From Cheilinus undulatus (lineage: Eukaryota > Chordata > Actinopteri > Labriformes > Labridae), in NCBI RefSeq assembly GCF_018320785.1, contig NC_054881.1, positions 13,702,275 through 13,766,274 on the forward strand: DNA of 64,000 bases. Reading direction: 5' to 3'. This document shows positions 25,801 through 35,779 of this stretch, in pieces. Within the stretch, counting starts at the first letter, position 1. Every line of letters starts with the position of its first letter. A program made the translations under genes and the position numbers. Under the pieces are notes generated by a model that was not told the origin of the DNA, made no database searches, and saw only the letters and a list, made by a program, of their open reading frames with translations.

Positions 25801-27159
25801 GGTCATAAATCTCCAAATTTTATTGATGATTTTTAGCACATGAAATGCCTCTATTCTATCAATATGACCAACAGTGATGTTTATCACAACAAGTATATGC
25901 AAAAAAGAACTATCAAAATTGAATTAATTGTATTTAATTTAGCTAGATGATGATGAAGACATGTCTTCTCCATAGTGCCTCCTAAAGTTGAAGGCCTCTC
26001 CTAAGTAGAAATTAGGCCTTAAATTTTTCAAAAGTCCAACTTACGACTTTTTAGGACTTTTCATGGATCTGTTGTAACACTGGAAGAATGTCCTTTTTTA
26101 AAAAGTAAAAATATTGAATAAGACATATTCTCCTGGTTTTATTTCTATACACTGTGTGGAAATTAATCTTTCTCTTAGACCTTTAAAGTCAGCAACAGCT
26201 GGAACTTCCCCCGCAGAAACTGTTACGGCACACCCACACTGGCATCACAGCCTTCCCTTTCGCTGTTACTGCACCTCTGTATTACCTTCTGCATATTCAT
26301 CAGTACTGGATAATGAATGAGGCTTTAGCCTCATAGTAAACAGTACCACTGCTCCCTCCTCCTCCTCCTACTTAATAATTGATTCAGGGTGCCACAGGAT
26401 AAGGAGGGACAGTCTCATTACCAGACCAAACTACTTGTTGCTACATCTGAGCTGGCTTGTTGCTGTGAGAAATATGCTTCTCACATGAGAGCTGCTGCAG
26501 GATCGAGTGTCGGTGCAGGCATATGTAATGCAATCCTTTAACATGGATACATTCCTTTACTCTTATTAGGCCTGTACCATTACAGGAAAATATGCATTTA
26601 CACTATTAAATTTACATTTATTGAATTTATCGACCAACAGCTAACCTTAGAGTTAGCTGAATACACCAAAATGGTTTGAAAGCACAGCCATTAAACTAAA
26701 GCATTCATTGTAAAATTGTAAGCATGCTGGAAGAGAAAGCATTGCTTGTGTATACAAAAAAAATTTCCTTTTTCATGATAAATCCAGGCCTTATGCAAAG
26801 TGTTTATTGCAAATGTGCTTACCTCCAAAACAATGACATTGCAATTAATTGCCTAGCTCTAGTGCTTATTATGATGGATTGAGACGGACAGACAATGTGC
26901 TCCTCCTGATGTTTTTGTTAATATAATGAGAACTATTTTCAAGCTATCATCAACTACTTTCTAAAACCAACAGTCTATTTTCCTCGGCATGAAGTGAGTC
27001 TAACAAAAAGTGAAAGGAATGAAGCTCACCATGGGTACTGAGGAGGAAGGACGATGTCTCGAGGGGGTTGGCAGGGGGCTTCCGCAGGAACACTCTGACA
27101 CAGGTCATGTTGGAGAGAGCATGCTAGCTGCCGCAGCAGTGGAGAGGGTTTCAGTCACT
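7499..27159 (-). CDS. rgs3: rgs3-like gene, N-terminal C2-domain part (five exons, 3' part outside window)
   Basis: Five short minus-strand exons join in phase: CDS 27108-27030, then 10532-10482, 8479-8421, 8320-8226 and 7567-7499. All have AG acceptors and GT donors. They give 117 codons plus two bases, and the last junction is in phase 2, so the gene continues left of base 1. The joined product starts MTCVRV, then carries a C2 domain from about residue 27 (GQLKLSIIPEDEVLVV, VLEARG, DSYVK, RQKTRMVPHCRSPIF, KRLLFTMWN). This follows the human RGS3 long isoform block by block (GQLRLSI, EGKGL, DPYVK, HQKTQTVPDCRDPAF, KRLLVTVWN). RGS3 is a GTPase-activating protein for Gi/Gq alpha subunits; the C2 and PDZ domains belong to its long forms. 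The PDZ and RGS exons are not in the window. Another C2 protein is possible but less likely. Confidence 0.78.
8226..8320 (-). CDS. rgs3: rgs3 coding exon 4, C2 domain
   Basis: This 95-nt exon lies between a CCGTTCAG acceptor and a GTAAGC donor. It encodes VGMFPDSDPRERQKTRMVPH and then CRSPIFLQTFY. The basic RQKTRMVP segment and the SPIF turn match the central strands of the RGS3 C2 domain. This is the most diagnostic of the five exons. Confidence 0.78.
8421..8479 (-). CDS. rgs3: rgs3 coding exon 3, C2 domain
   Basis: This 59-nt exon is preceded by TTCACAG and followed by a GTATTA donor. Joined to the previous exon it encodes VLEARGMAEDSQGPCDSYVK. The DSYVK segment corresponds to the DPYVK calcium-loop motif of C2 domains. 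The Pro to Ser change there is visible in the sequence. Confidence 0.75.
8972..9583. mobile_element. TTAA-flanked non-autonomous DNA transposon, copy 1
   Basis: It is bounded by TTAA at both sides, with ends AGAGGAC... and ...GTCCCCT. Its interior matches copies at 9768-9938 and 29773-30290. TTAA duplications are characteristic of piggyBac and Kolobok superfamilies. It has no transposase. A SINE-like segment is nested inside. Confidence 0.65.
9197..9297 (-). mobile_element. tRNA-derived SINE nested in the TTAA element
   Basis: On the minus strand, box A (TAGCTCAGTGG, 9290-9280) and box B (GGTTCAAATCC, 9248-9238) are both intact and correctly spaced for a tRNA-derived promoter. The segment is absent from the otherwise matching element at 29773-30290, so it inserted into the older element. 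The flanks do not make a full tRNA cloverleaf. Confidence 0.6.
9768..9938. mobile_element. TTAA-flanked element, truncated copy 2
   Basis: This matches only the right third of the element at 8972-9583, including the same ending before TTAA. It lies about 190 bp downstream of that copy in the same orientation. Confidence 0.6.
10482..10532 (-). CDS. rgs3: rgs3 coding exon 2, start of C2 domain
   Basis: This 51-nt exon has a GGATAG acceptor and a GTGAGT donor. It encodes GQLKLSIIPEDEVLVVS, the first beta strand of the C2 domain. Phase is 1 at both ends, so it fits the exons on either side. Confidence 0.72.
11460..12620. repeat. tandem-type fish repeat interrupted by a LINE 3' end
   Basis: Repeat units of about 110-120 bp carry the recurring phrases CTGAGTCAGAGTGG, GAGATATTGCAT/GAGATATGGCAT and CATGACTT. 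They occupy 11460-11715 and resume at 12401-12620. The units show the same order of phrases on both sides of the LINE fragment. Confidence 0.55.
11718..12400 (+). mobile_element. L1/Tx1-type LINE, 3' end fragment
   Basis: The frame at 11718-11969 encodes CWRQCGSQEANHWHTFWDC followed by PGIKSFW. This is the Cys/His-rich C-terminal segment typical of fish L1 ORF2 proteins. The frame is broken after about 80 residues. The element ends near an A-rich AATAAAAG tail. The polymerase and endonuclease domains are absent. Confidence 0.7.
12621..15363. other. intronic sequence, nothing recognised
   Basis: Several open frames of 60-118 codons exist on both strands, but none shows a protein motif, splice context or repeats. 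I see only ordinary AT-rich sequence here. Confidence 0.4.
15366..15708. mobile_element. hAT-like MITE
   Basis: The left end (GTGCTTCTCAACCTGGGGGTC) and the right end (GAGGGTCACAGGCTGAAAAGTTCGAGAACCTTG) are degenerate inverted repeats of the TTCTCAACC type common to hAT elements. The interior is AT rich and has no ORF. A clean 8-bp target duplication was not found. Confidence 0.45.
15709..19490. other. intronic sequence, nothing recognised
   Basis: No conserved frame, RNA gene or clear transposon end is visible. Short open frames appear random. Confidence 0.4.
19491..19623. repeat. 43-bp tandem repeat, three units
   Basis: Units begin CAGAAATTCAGTGACAACTT at 19491, 19534 and 19577. They end in ATTCATTTTTTGCTA and are nearly identical. 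The third unit has a 2-bp insertion (TGTGTAATTC). Confidence 0.9.
22337..22640. repeat. common teleost interspersed repeat
   Basis: The segment between CAGACCCATAGACTGTAG and CTTGCTCAGACC includes CCTGCAGCCAGCCTCAAGTGG. This block occurs widely in fish introns. The outer CAGACC ends are similar to each other. The class is not assigned. Confidence 0.4.
22775..22818. repeat. (TA)n microsatellite
   Basis: An alternating TA tract of about 40 bp carries a single C interruption. Confidence 0.9.
24080..24330. repeat. ubiquitous teleost interspersed repeat
   Basis: The motif series CGCTTATCCTGTTT, GTACACCCTGGACTGATC and AAATTAACCTAACAAGCATG characterises one of the commonest fish repeats. It has no coding content here. 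Confidence 0.55.
25601..26083. mobile_element. hAT-like non-autonomous element
   Basis: The left end CAGGGTTCCTACACACTTTTAA is mirrored, with mismatches, by the right end (CTTTTCATGGATCTGTTGTAACACTGG). Both ends sit beside AAGACTTTTTA-type subterminal repeats. No transposase is present. Confidence 0.5.
27030..27159 (-). CDS. rgs3: rgs3 first coding exon (start codon at 27108)
   Basis: The exon runs from a TTCCTTTAG acceptor to a GTGAGC donor and contains the start codon at 27108-27106. It encodes 26 codons plus one base, ending LLSTH then G, which matches the phase of the next exon. Because an acceptor precedes the ATG, at least one upstream 5' UTR exon must exist. A five-codon upstream ORF begins at 27122, and its TGA overlaps the main ATG (ATGA), an arrangement seen in reinitiation-controlled messages. 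The segment resembles human RGS3 only near its end (NPLETSSFLLSTHGQL versus HPDLSFYLTTFGQL). Confidence 0.68.
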
Positions 27160-27594
27160 CTAAAGGAAGAGAGGATAAGAAATTTGATGCTTGCTTGTGT
27201 GAGGATGTGTCTGTGTGTATTTGTGCAGGCAACACAGAGGAGATACTGCAGGTAGCACAAAGGAAAGAGATCAAAGAATGCTCCAAATGATGTGAAATGG
27301 TTAGATCTTTTTTTCCAGCAGTAGGATGTGACCCATTAGCATTGCCAGCAAAAACAAAAGGCTCACACTTCTTTGTTTTTCAAGCATCCTGTTGGATGTA
27401 GCAGCTGAGTCAAAGTAATTACTTTTTAACTGCATACAATAGATACTAAAAGACATCCTACATAATAACTCTGGAGACTCTATGAATCACTTTTCAATAA
27501 AAGCATGTTAAGGCTTGGCTAACGGCATTGTCCCTGACCTTAAGCACACTCTGAGCAGTGAAAATGAACAATAACCATCAATCCTGAGATACAG

Positions 27595-27957
27595 GATCCC
27601 ACTGTACATTTTAATAAGGTCAGACTGAAAAACTCTTCAGTCCAGCAGGCCATTGTAAAATTGAAAAAGGAGAGCAATGTTGTCCCATTCTTGTCTAATG
27701 TAGGATTCTAGCTGCTCAACAGTCCTGGGTCTTGTTTGCTGTAGTTTTCGTTTTATGATGATGCCCCAGCTGTTTCCTATTGGTTAAAGGTCTGGACTGA
27801 AGACAGGCCAGTTCAGCATCCGGATTCTTCTACATTGAAGCCATGCTGCTGTTACAGTTGTGGTATGTGGTTTAGCATTGTATTGCTGAAATATGCAAGG
27901 CCTTCCCTGAAAGAGATGTAACTAGATGGGAGCATATGTTACTATAAAACCTCTATA
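27595..27957. mobile_element. degenerate transposon-like fragment
   Basis: This block (GGTCTGGACTGAAGACAGGCC, CTGAAATATGCAAGGCCTTCC) resembles a dispersed fish repeat. It abuts the Tc1 element starting at 27958. Stop codons break all frames, and the superfamily cannot be assigned. Confidence 0.4.
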
Positions 27958-29110
27958 CTAGTGAATCTCAAAAAATTAGATTATCATGAAAAAGTTCAAT
28001 ATTTTTGTCACTTGTTTCTGAAAGTGAAACCCATATATTATATAGACTAATTACACACAGAGTGAAATATTTCAAGCCTTTATTTCTTGAAATGTTGATG
28101 ATTATGGCTTACAGATGAGAAAACCCAAAATTCAGCGTCTCAAAAAATTAGAATATTCCATAAGGTCAATAAAAAAAGGATATTTTCAACAGAAATGTCA
28201 GGCTTCTGAAAAGTATTATTTCTATGCCTTCTTTGGGCCTCCTTTTGCATGAATTACTGCATCAATGCAGCGTGGCATGGAGGCGATCAGCCTGTGGCAC
28301 TGCTCAGGTGTAACTGAAGCCCAGGTTGCTTTGATAGTGGCCTTCAGGTCATCTGCATTGCTGGGTCTGGTGTCTCTCATCTTCCTCTTGACAATACCCC
28401 ATAGATTCCCTATGGGGTTCAGGTTGGGCCAGTTTGCTGGCCAATCAAGCACAGTAACACCATGGTCATTGAACCAGATTTTGGTACCTCTGGCAGTGTG
28501 AGCAGGTGCCAAGTCCTGCAGGAAAAATAAAATCAGCATCTCCATGGAGCTTGTCAGCAGAAGGAAGCATGAAGTACTCTAAAATGTCCTGGTAGATGGC
28601 TGCATTGACTGTGGACTTCAGAAAACACAGTGGACCAACACCAGCAGATGCCATGGTATCCCAAATCATCACTGACTGTGGAAACTTCACACTGGACTTC
28701 AAGCAACTTGGATTCAAGGTCCCAGAGTCTGGAGGAAGAGTGGAGAGGCACAGACTCCATGTCGTAGATCCTGCAAAAATATGGCTTCTTCTTTGCATGA
28801 TACAGTTTTAAATTGCATTTGTGGATGGCACAACCAACCGTGCTGACAAACAATGATTTCTGGATGTGTGCCTGTGTCCATGCAGTGATTTCCAGTACAG
28901 AATCATGTCTGTTTTTAATGCAGTGCCAAATGAGGGCCCAAAGGTTACAGGAATCAAATACTGACCTTTGACCTTGTCCTCTGCACACAGAAATTTCTCT
29001 GGATTCTCTGAATCTTTTGATGATATTATGAACTGTAGATGATGGGATATTCAAAGTCTTTTCAATTTTACATGGGGGAACATTTTCCTTTCTCTTTTGT
29101 TATTGACAAC
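27958..29110 (-). mobile_element. Tc1-like transposon, decayed, right end missing
   Basis: One terminal repeat (GTGAATCTCAAAAAATTAGA) matches the MITE at 3215. The minus strand carries broken transposase frames from about 29054 to 28222. These include the helix-turn-helix region and the DDE part (DLAPAHTARG, PNLNPIGNLWG). The usual catalytic Glu in NPIENLW is Gly here (codon GGG). With the frame breaks, the element cannot make active transposase. No matching right terminal repeat was found. Confidence 0.8.
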
Positions 29111-29772
29111 AATCATTTCACAGAAAAATCTTTATTTTGACACTGGGCTGAAGTTTTCCTGCTAATTTTTGTTATTAATAATAAAAATACCTAATATTTG
29201 GTGCCTTGGACTTCTAATTTTGTTGCTGTTGTCATCAAACAGATATAGATTTTGTTTATTTTTACTAGATTTGTATCAAAGTTCAAACATTCTGGTATCA
29301 TGACAACCCAAACAGCAATATCACTGATAATATAGTAGCTTTTGAGTCTATCCATTAGGCTAAAAAGCACATCATCATAAGGATCTGCGACAGCCGTCTA
29401 AGCCTGTTTTGCAGGGTTCATCTGAGTGTTTTCATTCATTCTGTGTAATCTGCCCATTGTTTCATGTTATGAAAGAGCCTCTGGTAAGCAAAGGCTTTGA
29501 ATCTGATGTCAAACAATGTTGTTTCAGAAAAGATTGCTTTCTATTGTAATGCAGCAGTTTCCTGATTTTCTATGGGTTGGTTAATATTATACCATTTTGA
29601 GTCACGACAATGAGAGTTTTATTGGCTGTACTGCTTTTAACTACACATGGAGGATTACAGATAATCTGCAGTATTATACACATATAAAAAGAACAAGTAT
29701 AACATTTGTTTCCAAATAACAGTATCTGCCTAAAACCCATGAACTGCAATAGTGTGAATACAAACCCGTAGC

Positions 29773-30290
29773 TTAAAGGTCACATATTTTACCCTTTTAA
29801 GATAAGTTTATATTGTTCTCAGAGGCCCCCAAAACATGCCTGTGAAGTTTGTTGCTGAAAAAACACTCCAGGATTGGATTTTTGCATGTCTAAAAAGCCC
29901 TCTGTTTCAGCCCTGCTCAGAACAAGCTGTTTCTATGTCTGTGGCTTTAAATGTTAATGAGCTGTCTGACTCTGCCCCTGATCACACCCCTCTCAGGAAA
30001 TGGATGTGGCTTAATGGATGTGTCTCTCCTGATCCTCCTCTCAGGTGGCAGCTGAGAGGAGGATCAGGAGAGGAAGGTGGAACTTTCTTCCAAGCAGGGA
30101 GGGCCAACCAAACATGGGGGTAGGGCTTAAACCCCACATGACATCATGAGGGGAAAATCTGAGAATGCCTTGACAGCCTTGAGGGGGGGGATTTTTCTGA
30201 TTCTTGGGTGATTTGTGGACAGGCCAGGGGCACACATTCTTGTAAGAAAAGCTTGATAAAGCTTTTTTTTTTGCATAATATGTGACTCCT
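29773..30290. mobile_element. TTAA-type non-autonomous element, copy 3
   Basis: This is a full-length relative of 8972-9583 without the SINE. It starts after TTAA with AGGTCACATATTTTA and ends GCATAATATGTGACTCCT. The right-hand TTAA is not present, so the copy is older or truncated by a few bases. Confidence 0.6.
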
Positions 30291-33200
30291 GTGATGCCAT
30301 TTCAATTTTGTTGACTTTGGCGCCCCCTGTGGACAAAATGGTATGATTTATGCCTCCTGATTTTGTTCTGTACATCTGTGAGTGCTCATTTTTGTTTTTT
30401 ACAACAAATCTCATCCTACTGTATCGATCAAATGTAACGTGCTGTGAAAAAGGTAAAAAAAGAAAAAAAAAAAAGCTTTTTGAGTAGCACACCGCCACTG
30501 TTACAGGCAACAATAATATCAAAACAGAATTAATCAATATTGCCTCTTATGGTCTTACATGCCATTTAGAGATGTTCATATTAATTTCAGTCTGTTTCAT
30601 GACCAGTAGAAAGTTCCTTATAGAAGCATTAAGATGGAGCACTTGAATTCAAAATAAAAGAGGCTTTCATCATCCCCTTGAAGTGTAATACAGGGAGGTT
30701 AAAAGGGGATTAAGTTTGCCTTATTCATAGAAGCCAACACAGAACAAATGACAGAAAAAAAGCAGTCTGCCTCTGGAGCAAACAACACAGATGAAGACAT
30801 AAAAACACACGTCTTTAAATCACAGATTAAGTTCTCAGTGACTTTGTGTCGTAGAATCGATGGAACTAAGCCAGTGTTTTGGTTTTGTGGCAATAATCCA
30901 GATTACTTTTCAGCATGACTTAACGCACCTCTGGGTTAAATGTGACACAACACTGATAACTACAGCACATTGTTTTGACATCTTGCCCAGTGGCAGTGTA
31001 CCAGTAACCCACAGATGAACCGCGCTGCTAAGCCTGATTACAAAACTGCCCGCCCACCAAGCAGGCACTCAAATCACGCTTTATTTAAGGTGGATGAAAA
31101 ATTTACAGAGCCCAAATTCAGTATAGAAACTACTTCACACACATGTTCTACTACTTCTCACATGTTCACGAGAATAGCACGGCTATTTTGAACTGTCAAA
31201 CACCATATCTCCTATTATCTGTTCCTCCTGTCCTTTCCTCAGGACTTAAAAAAGTCATAATCATTTTCCCTTTTCCTCTCATTCTGTCCCTTCACAAAAA
31301 GCCCCTGATTCATTTGGTGCTTATCAGCTATAGTGATGGGAAAAACAAAGGAGTTCTCTGAAACTCATACACTGCCTCCCTAAAGGGGAAGCAGGGCAGA
31401 TAATGCTGCTGTGGCATGGCCTGGTCTATCTCTGACAAACTGAAGTCCAGCTTTGTCCCCTATGCAGAGTCAAAAAAAAAAAAAACCCTCTGGGACATTT
31501 ATGTCCAAAATTTAACGGGCTATTAATAATCAATGATGCAGTCTCTGTGAAACACTTCATGTTACCAAAATAAAACAAATGTCTTATCTTTACAACAATA
31601 TTTTAAATTCAGTTTTCAAGCTACAGTGTATTGTCTGCACTCAATGAGAACATAAACAAAGAAGTGGGTAAATGTTTAGCTGCTGGTTGAATTTGAATGC
31701 TTGATTTGAGGCTCACAATGGTCTACTAATGCTCTGTACTTTCTCACTGTTAAGGCTACAGAGCACTTTTCCTTTCTCCCTCCTTTTCTCCTTCTGTTGT
31801 CTTTAAGCTCTGCAGGAGTGTCTAGTGATAAGAATTATGCGCTTTATATGCTGACGATCTGCTTGAAAACTTCAGGTGAAGCAGACATAGTAGAGATTTC
31901 TGCCTTACTGCCTCTCCAACAGGGATGCTGTGCTTTTGCTGTGAAATTGTGTTTTGTTAGTTTAGTCCTTGGTCGATCTTTGTTTTATTAACTGGTAAGG
32001 ATGCAGCAAAATCAGATTTTTGCTGATATTCGATATGCCGATATTCACAAAATAACTGGAGCTGATACCAATATTGATAATGAAATATAAATGCAGTTCA
32101 GACCTAAAACTCCAGTCCTTCAAAAGCACACCTTACTTTGCAAACTAATCTTAGTCACATAGGGCTGCCATAGTTGGAATATAGTGCTCACAACCAGAAT
32201 AAAATATCTCCTCCTATTAGTCCATAATTTTAGTAAACTCAACACTTCCACATAGGGCAAAATGTTTGCGCTGGTCCCACTGACTTTGTCAGGGGGCCAC
32301 ATGTACTTTCTCCTGAGAGTATTTGCTTCTAGATAGTCAATATTACAAGCAACAAGTCTGATCAAAATCAAAGTGCCCTGAAGACAAATTGCATACCTTC
32401 TTGGACCTGTGTCCCAGACAGGTTCAGCCATGATAAGGAAGTGCACCCAAAGACAGTTTTTCCAGGTAGGGAAGTTTGAGGAAGGGGCAACATCAGGTGC
32501 AGCTATAAGAGGAAGGCAGAGGCGAGGGAGACTTCATTAAGATAGCTCAGATAAGGACAGGAGAGCGGAACATGTTCCCCCATAAGATGCATTTTTCAAT
32601 TTATCCTCCAAGATTTGATGGGGGTTAGATGTAGAGGGAGGAGAGACGAGGACTGTGCAGAGATGTTCAGATTGCCATAGGAAACAGATGTACCATGACG
32701 ACTTAAGTTCATGGCAGTCTCATCAATTAAGTGAGTCTCACACTACAAATACCTACTAAATAAATGCACACAAACAACTTGGCAGTCTTGTTTGTTGTCT
32801 GAGAATTCTTTCAGTGAAAAGGGAACTGAAGCATCTTAGAGGCATGCTTTTTCTTTTTGAACAAGGGTTAGTTTGTGCCAACTGCAAAATATGCCACAGT
32901 AAAAGAGAAGTTTTAACGATCTCAGAAGAACAAATTATCCTTCTCTTATTCAACACTTGCCAGAAGCTCCTCTTTCAGAAAATATTTGTCCTGCAGCGGT
33001 AGAAGAAACAGGGCACACTTGTCCTTGCTCAGTTATTCCCAGATTTCTTCTTTATTTCATGCACAGGGCAAATCATGTTAAGAAATTTTCATGGTTTTTA
33101 CTACTTTTAGATGTAAGGTAACAAAGATGAGCAAGCCTAATCATAGATAAATGCTCTACTCATTCATTTTTACATGAATGATTCAATGCAAGGGTGTGAC

Positions 33201-33839
33201 TGGACTTATGCAGATTTGTTCACTCAACTTCCATTGTGTCTGCAGGACTGCTGACTTTGCAGGAAGCTTAACATTTATGTGACTTTGTCGATGTATATTC
33301 CAATTAGACATTCTATCTTTATCGTCCATAATGGTCCATTAAGTATATCTGATTCTAGGTACATTATCCCGCTTACTCTAGCCGTCTTTTCCTGGCACAA
33401 TGTTTTTAGTCAGTGGTTTAAAGAAATATCATTAAACTAAAAATACAATTATTTTAAATTGTTTTATAAAACTCTTTCACCGTTTTTATCCTTAATAGGA
33501 TAGAATCACACTCTAAAGCAGTTGTCCTAATGTTTGTGTGAAACAGAACGCCTTTATAATAAATGTGAAGTGACTATACTATCTTAAGTATTAACCTTTC
33601 ATCAGTCTAAAAAATATTTAGCTTCTGACAATGCATTGTTCTACTTGGAGCAAAGCCACAGCCAGGGCATACTTGAGAGAAACATCCAAGCAACACTTAA
33701 ATGTTTCAAAGGCAAAACAATGGCTCCCCCTACTGGACTTATAATAAAATGCAGTTTAAAGTCTGCAGACGATGATAGTGTAACTGGAGGAATATTCCTC
33801 TAAATGTTAGTCCCCACAGGTAGTAAAAAAATATACCAC
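30291..33839. other. upstream/intergenic sequence, nothing firm recognised
   Basis: A short run of the dispersed GATATTCGATATGCCGATATT type occurs near 32010-32080. Otherwise I see AT-rich sequence with random open frames and simple A/T tracts. Confidence 0.4.
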
Positions 33840-33844
33840 ATTAC

Positions 33845-33990
33845 CAGCAAATAAACTTTATTATTCATATACGTTTGGATTTTTGAACAGTGGCTATGTG
33901 ATGTGCATTCAGATCGTTCCATCAATTTCATATGTATAAAATTAATTTTATATTTCAGAGTCCATATTGAACAAGTAAATGTATTAATTA
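33845..33990. repeat. dispersed repeat, partner of 37648-37775 (inverted)
   Basis: This block (TTATTATTCATATACGTTTG, GTGGCTATGTG, CAGAGTCCATATTGAACAAG) is repeated in reverse complement at 37648-37775 with scattered mismatches. The pair brackets the rabepk promoter and first three exons. The family is unknown. Confidence 0.65.
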
Positions 33991-34281
33991 CCCAAAAATT
34001 AATGATAACAAGCACCCATCCGTTTGTTTGCTGTTAAGTGGAGCTTCCTGAGTCAGCACCGATATCCCTGGAGTTTGCTGAGTTGAGTAGTTGCCTAGTC
34101 CTGTCAAAGGAACAACTTAACATTACATGCCTAATTTGATGATATTTTGATATAATTATATTCTAATGTCTTATTTTTTCTTCATGTTGTGTTTTTAATG
34201 TTCTTGGTTTTATAAATATATAAATATATAATATAAATATATATGTCACTATTTGACTTTTTACTTATCTGAGATTCAGTC

Positions 34282-34301
34282 TTTTTTTTTTTTTTTTTTT
34301 A
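34282..34301. repeat. poly-T tract
   Basis: A run of about 19-20 T residues lies next to AT-rich sequence. Confidence 0.8.
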
Positions 34302-34369
34302 TTTACTTAAATTGCTTTTTTTTCATTTTGTCCATAAGTCATTTTGGGCTTGAACATTAGTTTGCTTAC

Positions 34370-35027
34370 CTGAGTCTAAGCATTTTCTCTTTTGCGAAGC
34401 CATGCACCACAGTCTTGTAAAATGCTTATTCAATCAAACAAAAAGAGGCGAAGAAGGGGAAAAAAAACAGAAGTATTTACCTGCGACCTGAAAAGAACTT
34501 TCACGCCGAGATTTTCATAAGTATTAAAAATTTGCACTGAAAAAACTAATATTCCAGCCAGAAGTAACGCTCTATGTTCCTCCCCTTAAAAAAGATAACT
34601 CGAAATTCTTCAATGTTACTGCAATGAGTAGCTATACTTAAGGTATAAGTGACATAAATGCAGATAAATGGACGTTAACAAACGCCAATAACGTCAACGG
34701 ATAAATGCCATGTTGTGCCACCATCCCTGTCACATTAAGCTAGTTTTATCATAGTAAAAATGCACTTTTTATTATTCTTTACGTGAAATAAGCACATTTT
34801 CTTCACTGCTGGACAACTGCGCCTTGGAAATGTATTCATGTCACATAATGATATCAGACAACTATATTTCGAGAGGCCGTTTAAGCGTTTAACTTTCCGT
34901 CGAAATAAGATTATTAGCCTGGCCTGGGACTAGCAAAAACTTGGGTCTCGTGTTTCCCACAGCCCACCTCCTTACCTGAGGCAGTTGAAAGTATTGTTTC
35001 AAAACAAAAATAATGGTCTTCCATGGT
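34370..35027 (-). other. candidate 5' UTR exons / alternative first exons on the minus strand
   Basis: Three minus-strand donor sites of the form CAG|GTA lie close together, with exon ends at 34370, 34481 and 34976. The exon ending at 34976 is preceded by a good acceptor (CTTCCACAG) at 35028 and would be 52 nt. The exons ending at 34976 and 34370 each contain an in-frame ATG. If spliced to the rgs3 acceptor at 27159, both ORFs stop at once, so they would be upstream ORFs. They sit about 0.8-1.4 kb from the rabepk start on the opposite strand, which suggests a shared or divergent promoter. Transcription is inferred, not shown. Confidence 0.25.
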
Positions 35028-35779
35028 CTGTGGAAGAAAATTTACTTATTTGATGGCTCTTGGTGAGTTAAAGTTACAATTCATGGAAAATAATACAGAA
35101 AAAAGGTTGAAGCTCGTGACAATAATTGGGCAGTTTGGCCCGTCAGCGTCAGGCAGAACTTCTCAATGCGCACGCGCTTTAGAAACTATAGCGACTACGT
35201 TTGTAACGTACATCAACAAACGCAGTCATCGTCACATTATACGTACTGGTTTTAACGTAGTTGGAGTCGTGTTTGGGTCGGTTTGGATGAGTGCTTGTGC
35301 TAATTTTATCGATTCACTTAGCTATTTGCCGCTTTCAGTAAAGCATTATTAGACAGTGGTGCAATAGAACAGCACCTTCTACTCAAAATACTGGGATAAG
35401 CGGTCTCTTTTTCACCCGGAAGAGCAGCTCAGTAGGTAGGAAGCTCTTCACATGCTCATCTGAGTTAGCAAGTAGCAACTTAATAACGCTTTGTGTGTTC
35501 TTAACTCATTGACATAGTAGTTAATTGAAGCTACATTGCGGAGGGGATTTTCACGACTGTGTTTTAAACGCGACTCTTTGCCAGCTAATTACAAGAAACT
35601 ATAGCGACTACAGACACTCATAGATACTTGGATTGCTTCGATTGTAGCTTTCACGTAAATGCTTCTGTGAATACCACTAACTTACGACTATGCGATCAAA
35701 TGAATGTAGTATGAAAATGACAATGACAGCAGGAGCATAGAAAACACGAAACCGGGTTCTCTCATCATTTTTGACAGCC

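Larger units (their letters stand above)
10533..27029. other. rgs3 first intron
   Basis: This is 16.5 kb between the first two recognised coding exons. It contains the L1, hAT-like, satellite-like and simple repeats listed below. I found no other exon with matching splice sites and conserved coding. Confidence 0.5.

Noticed and set aside
35023-35352. 109-codon ORF upstream of rabepk
   Set aside because: It lies in a CpG-containing promoter-like stretch, overlaps candidate minus-strand exons and has no similarity I recognise.
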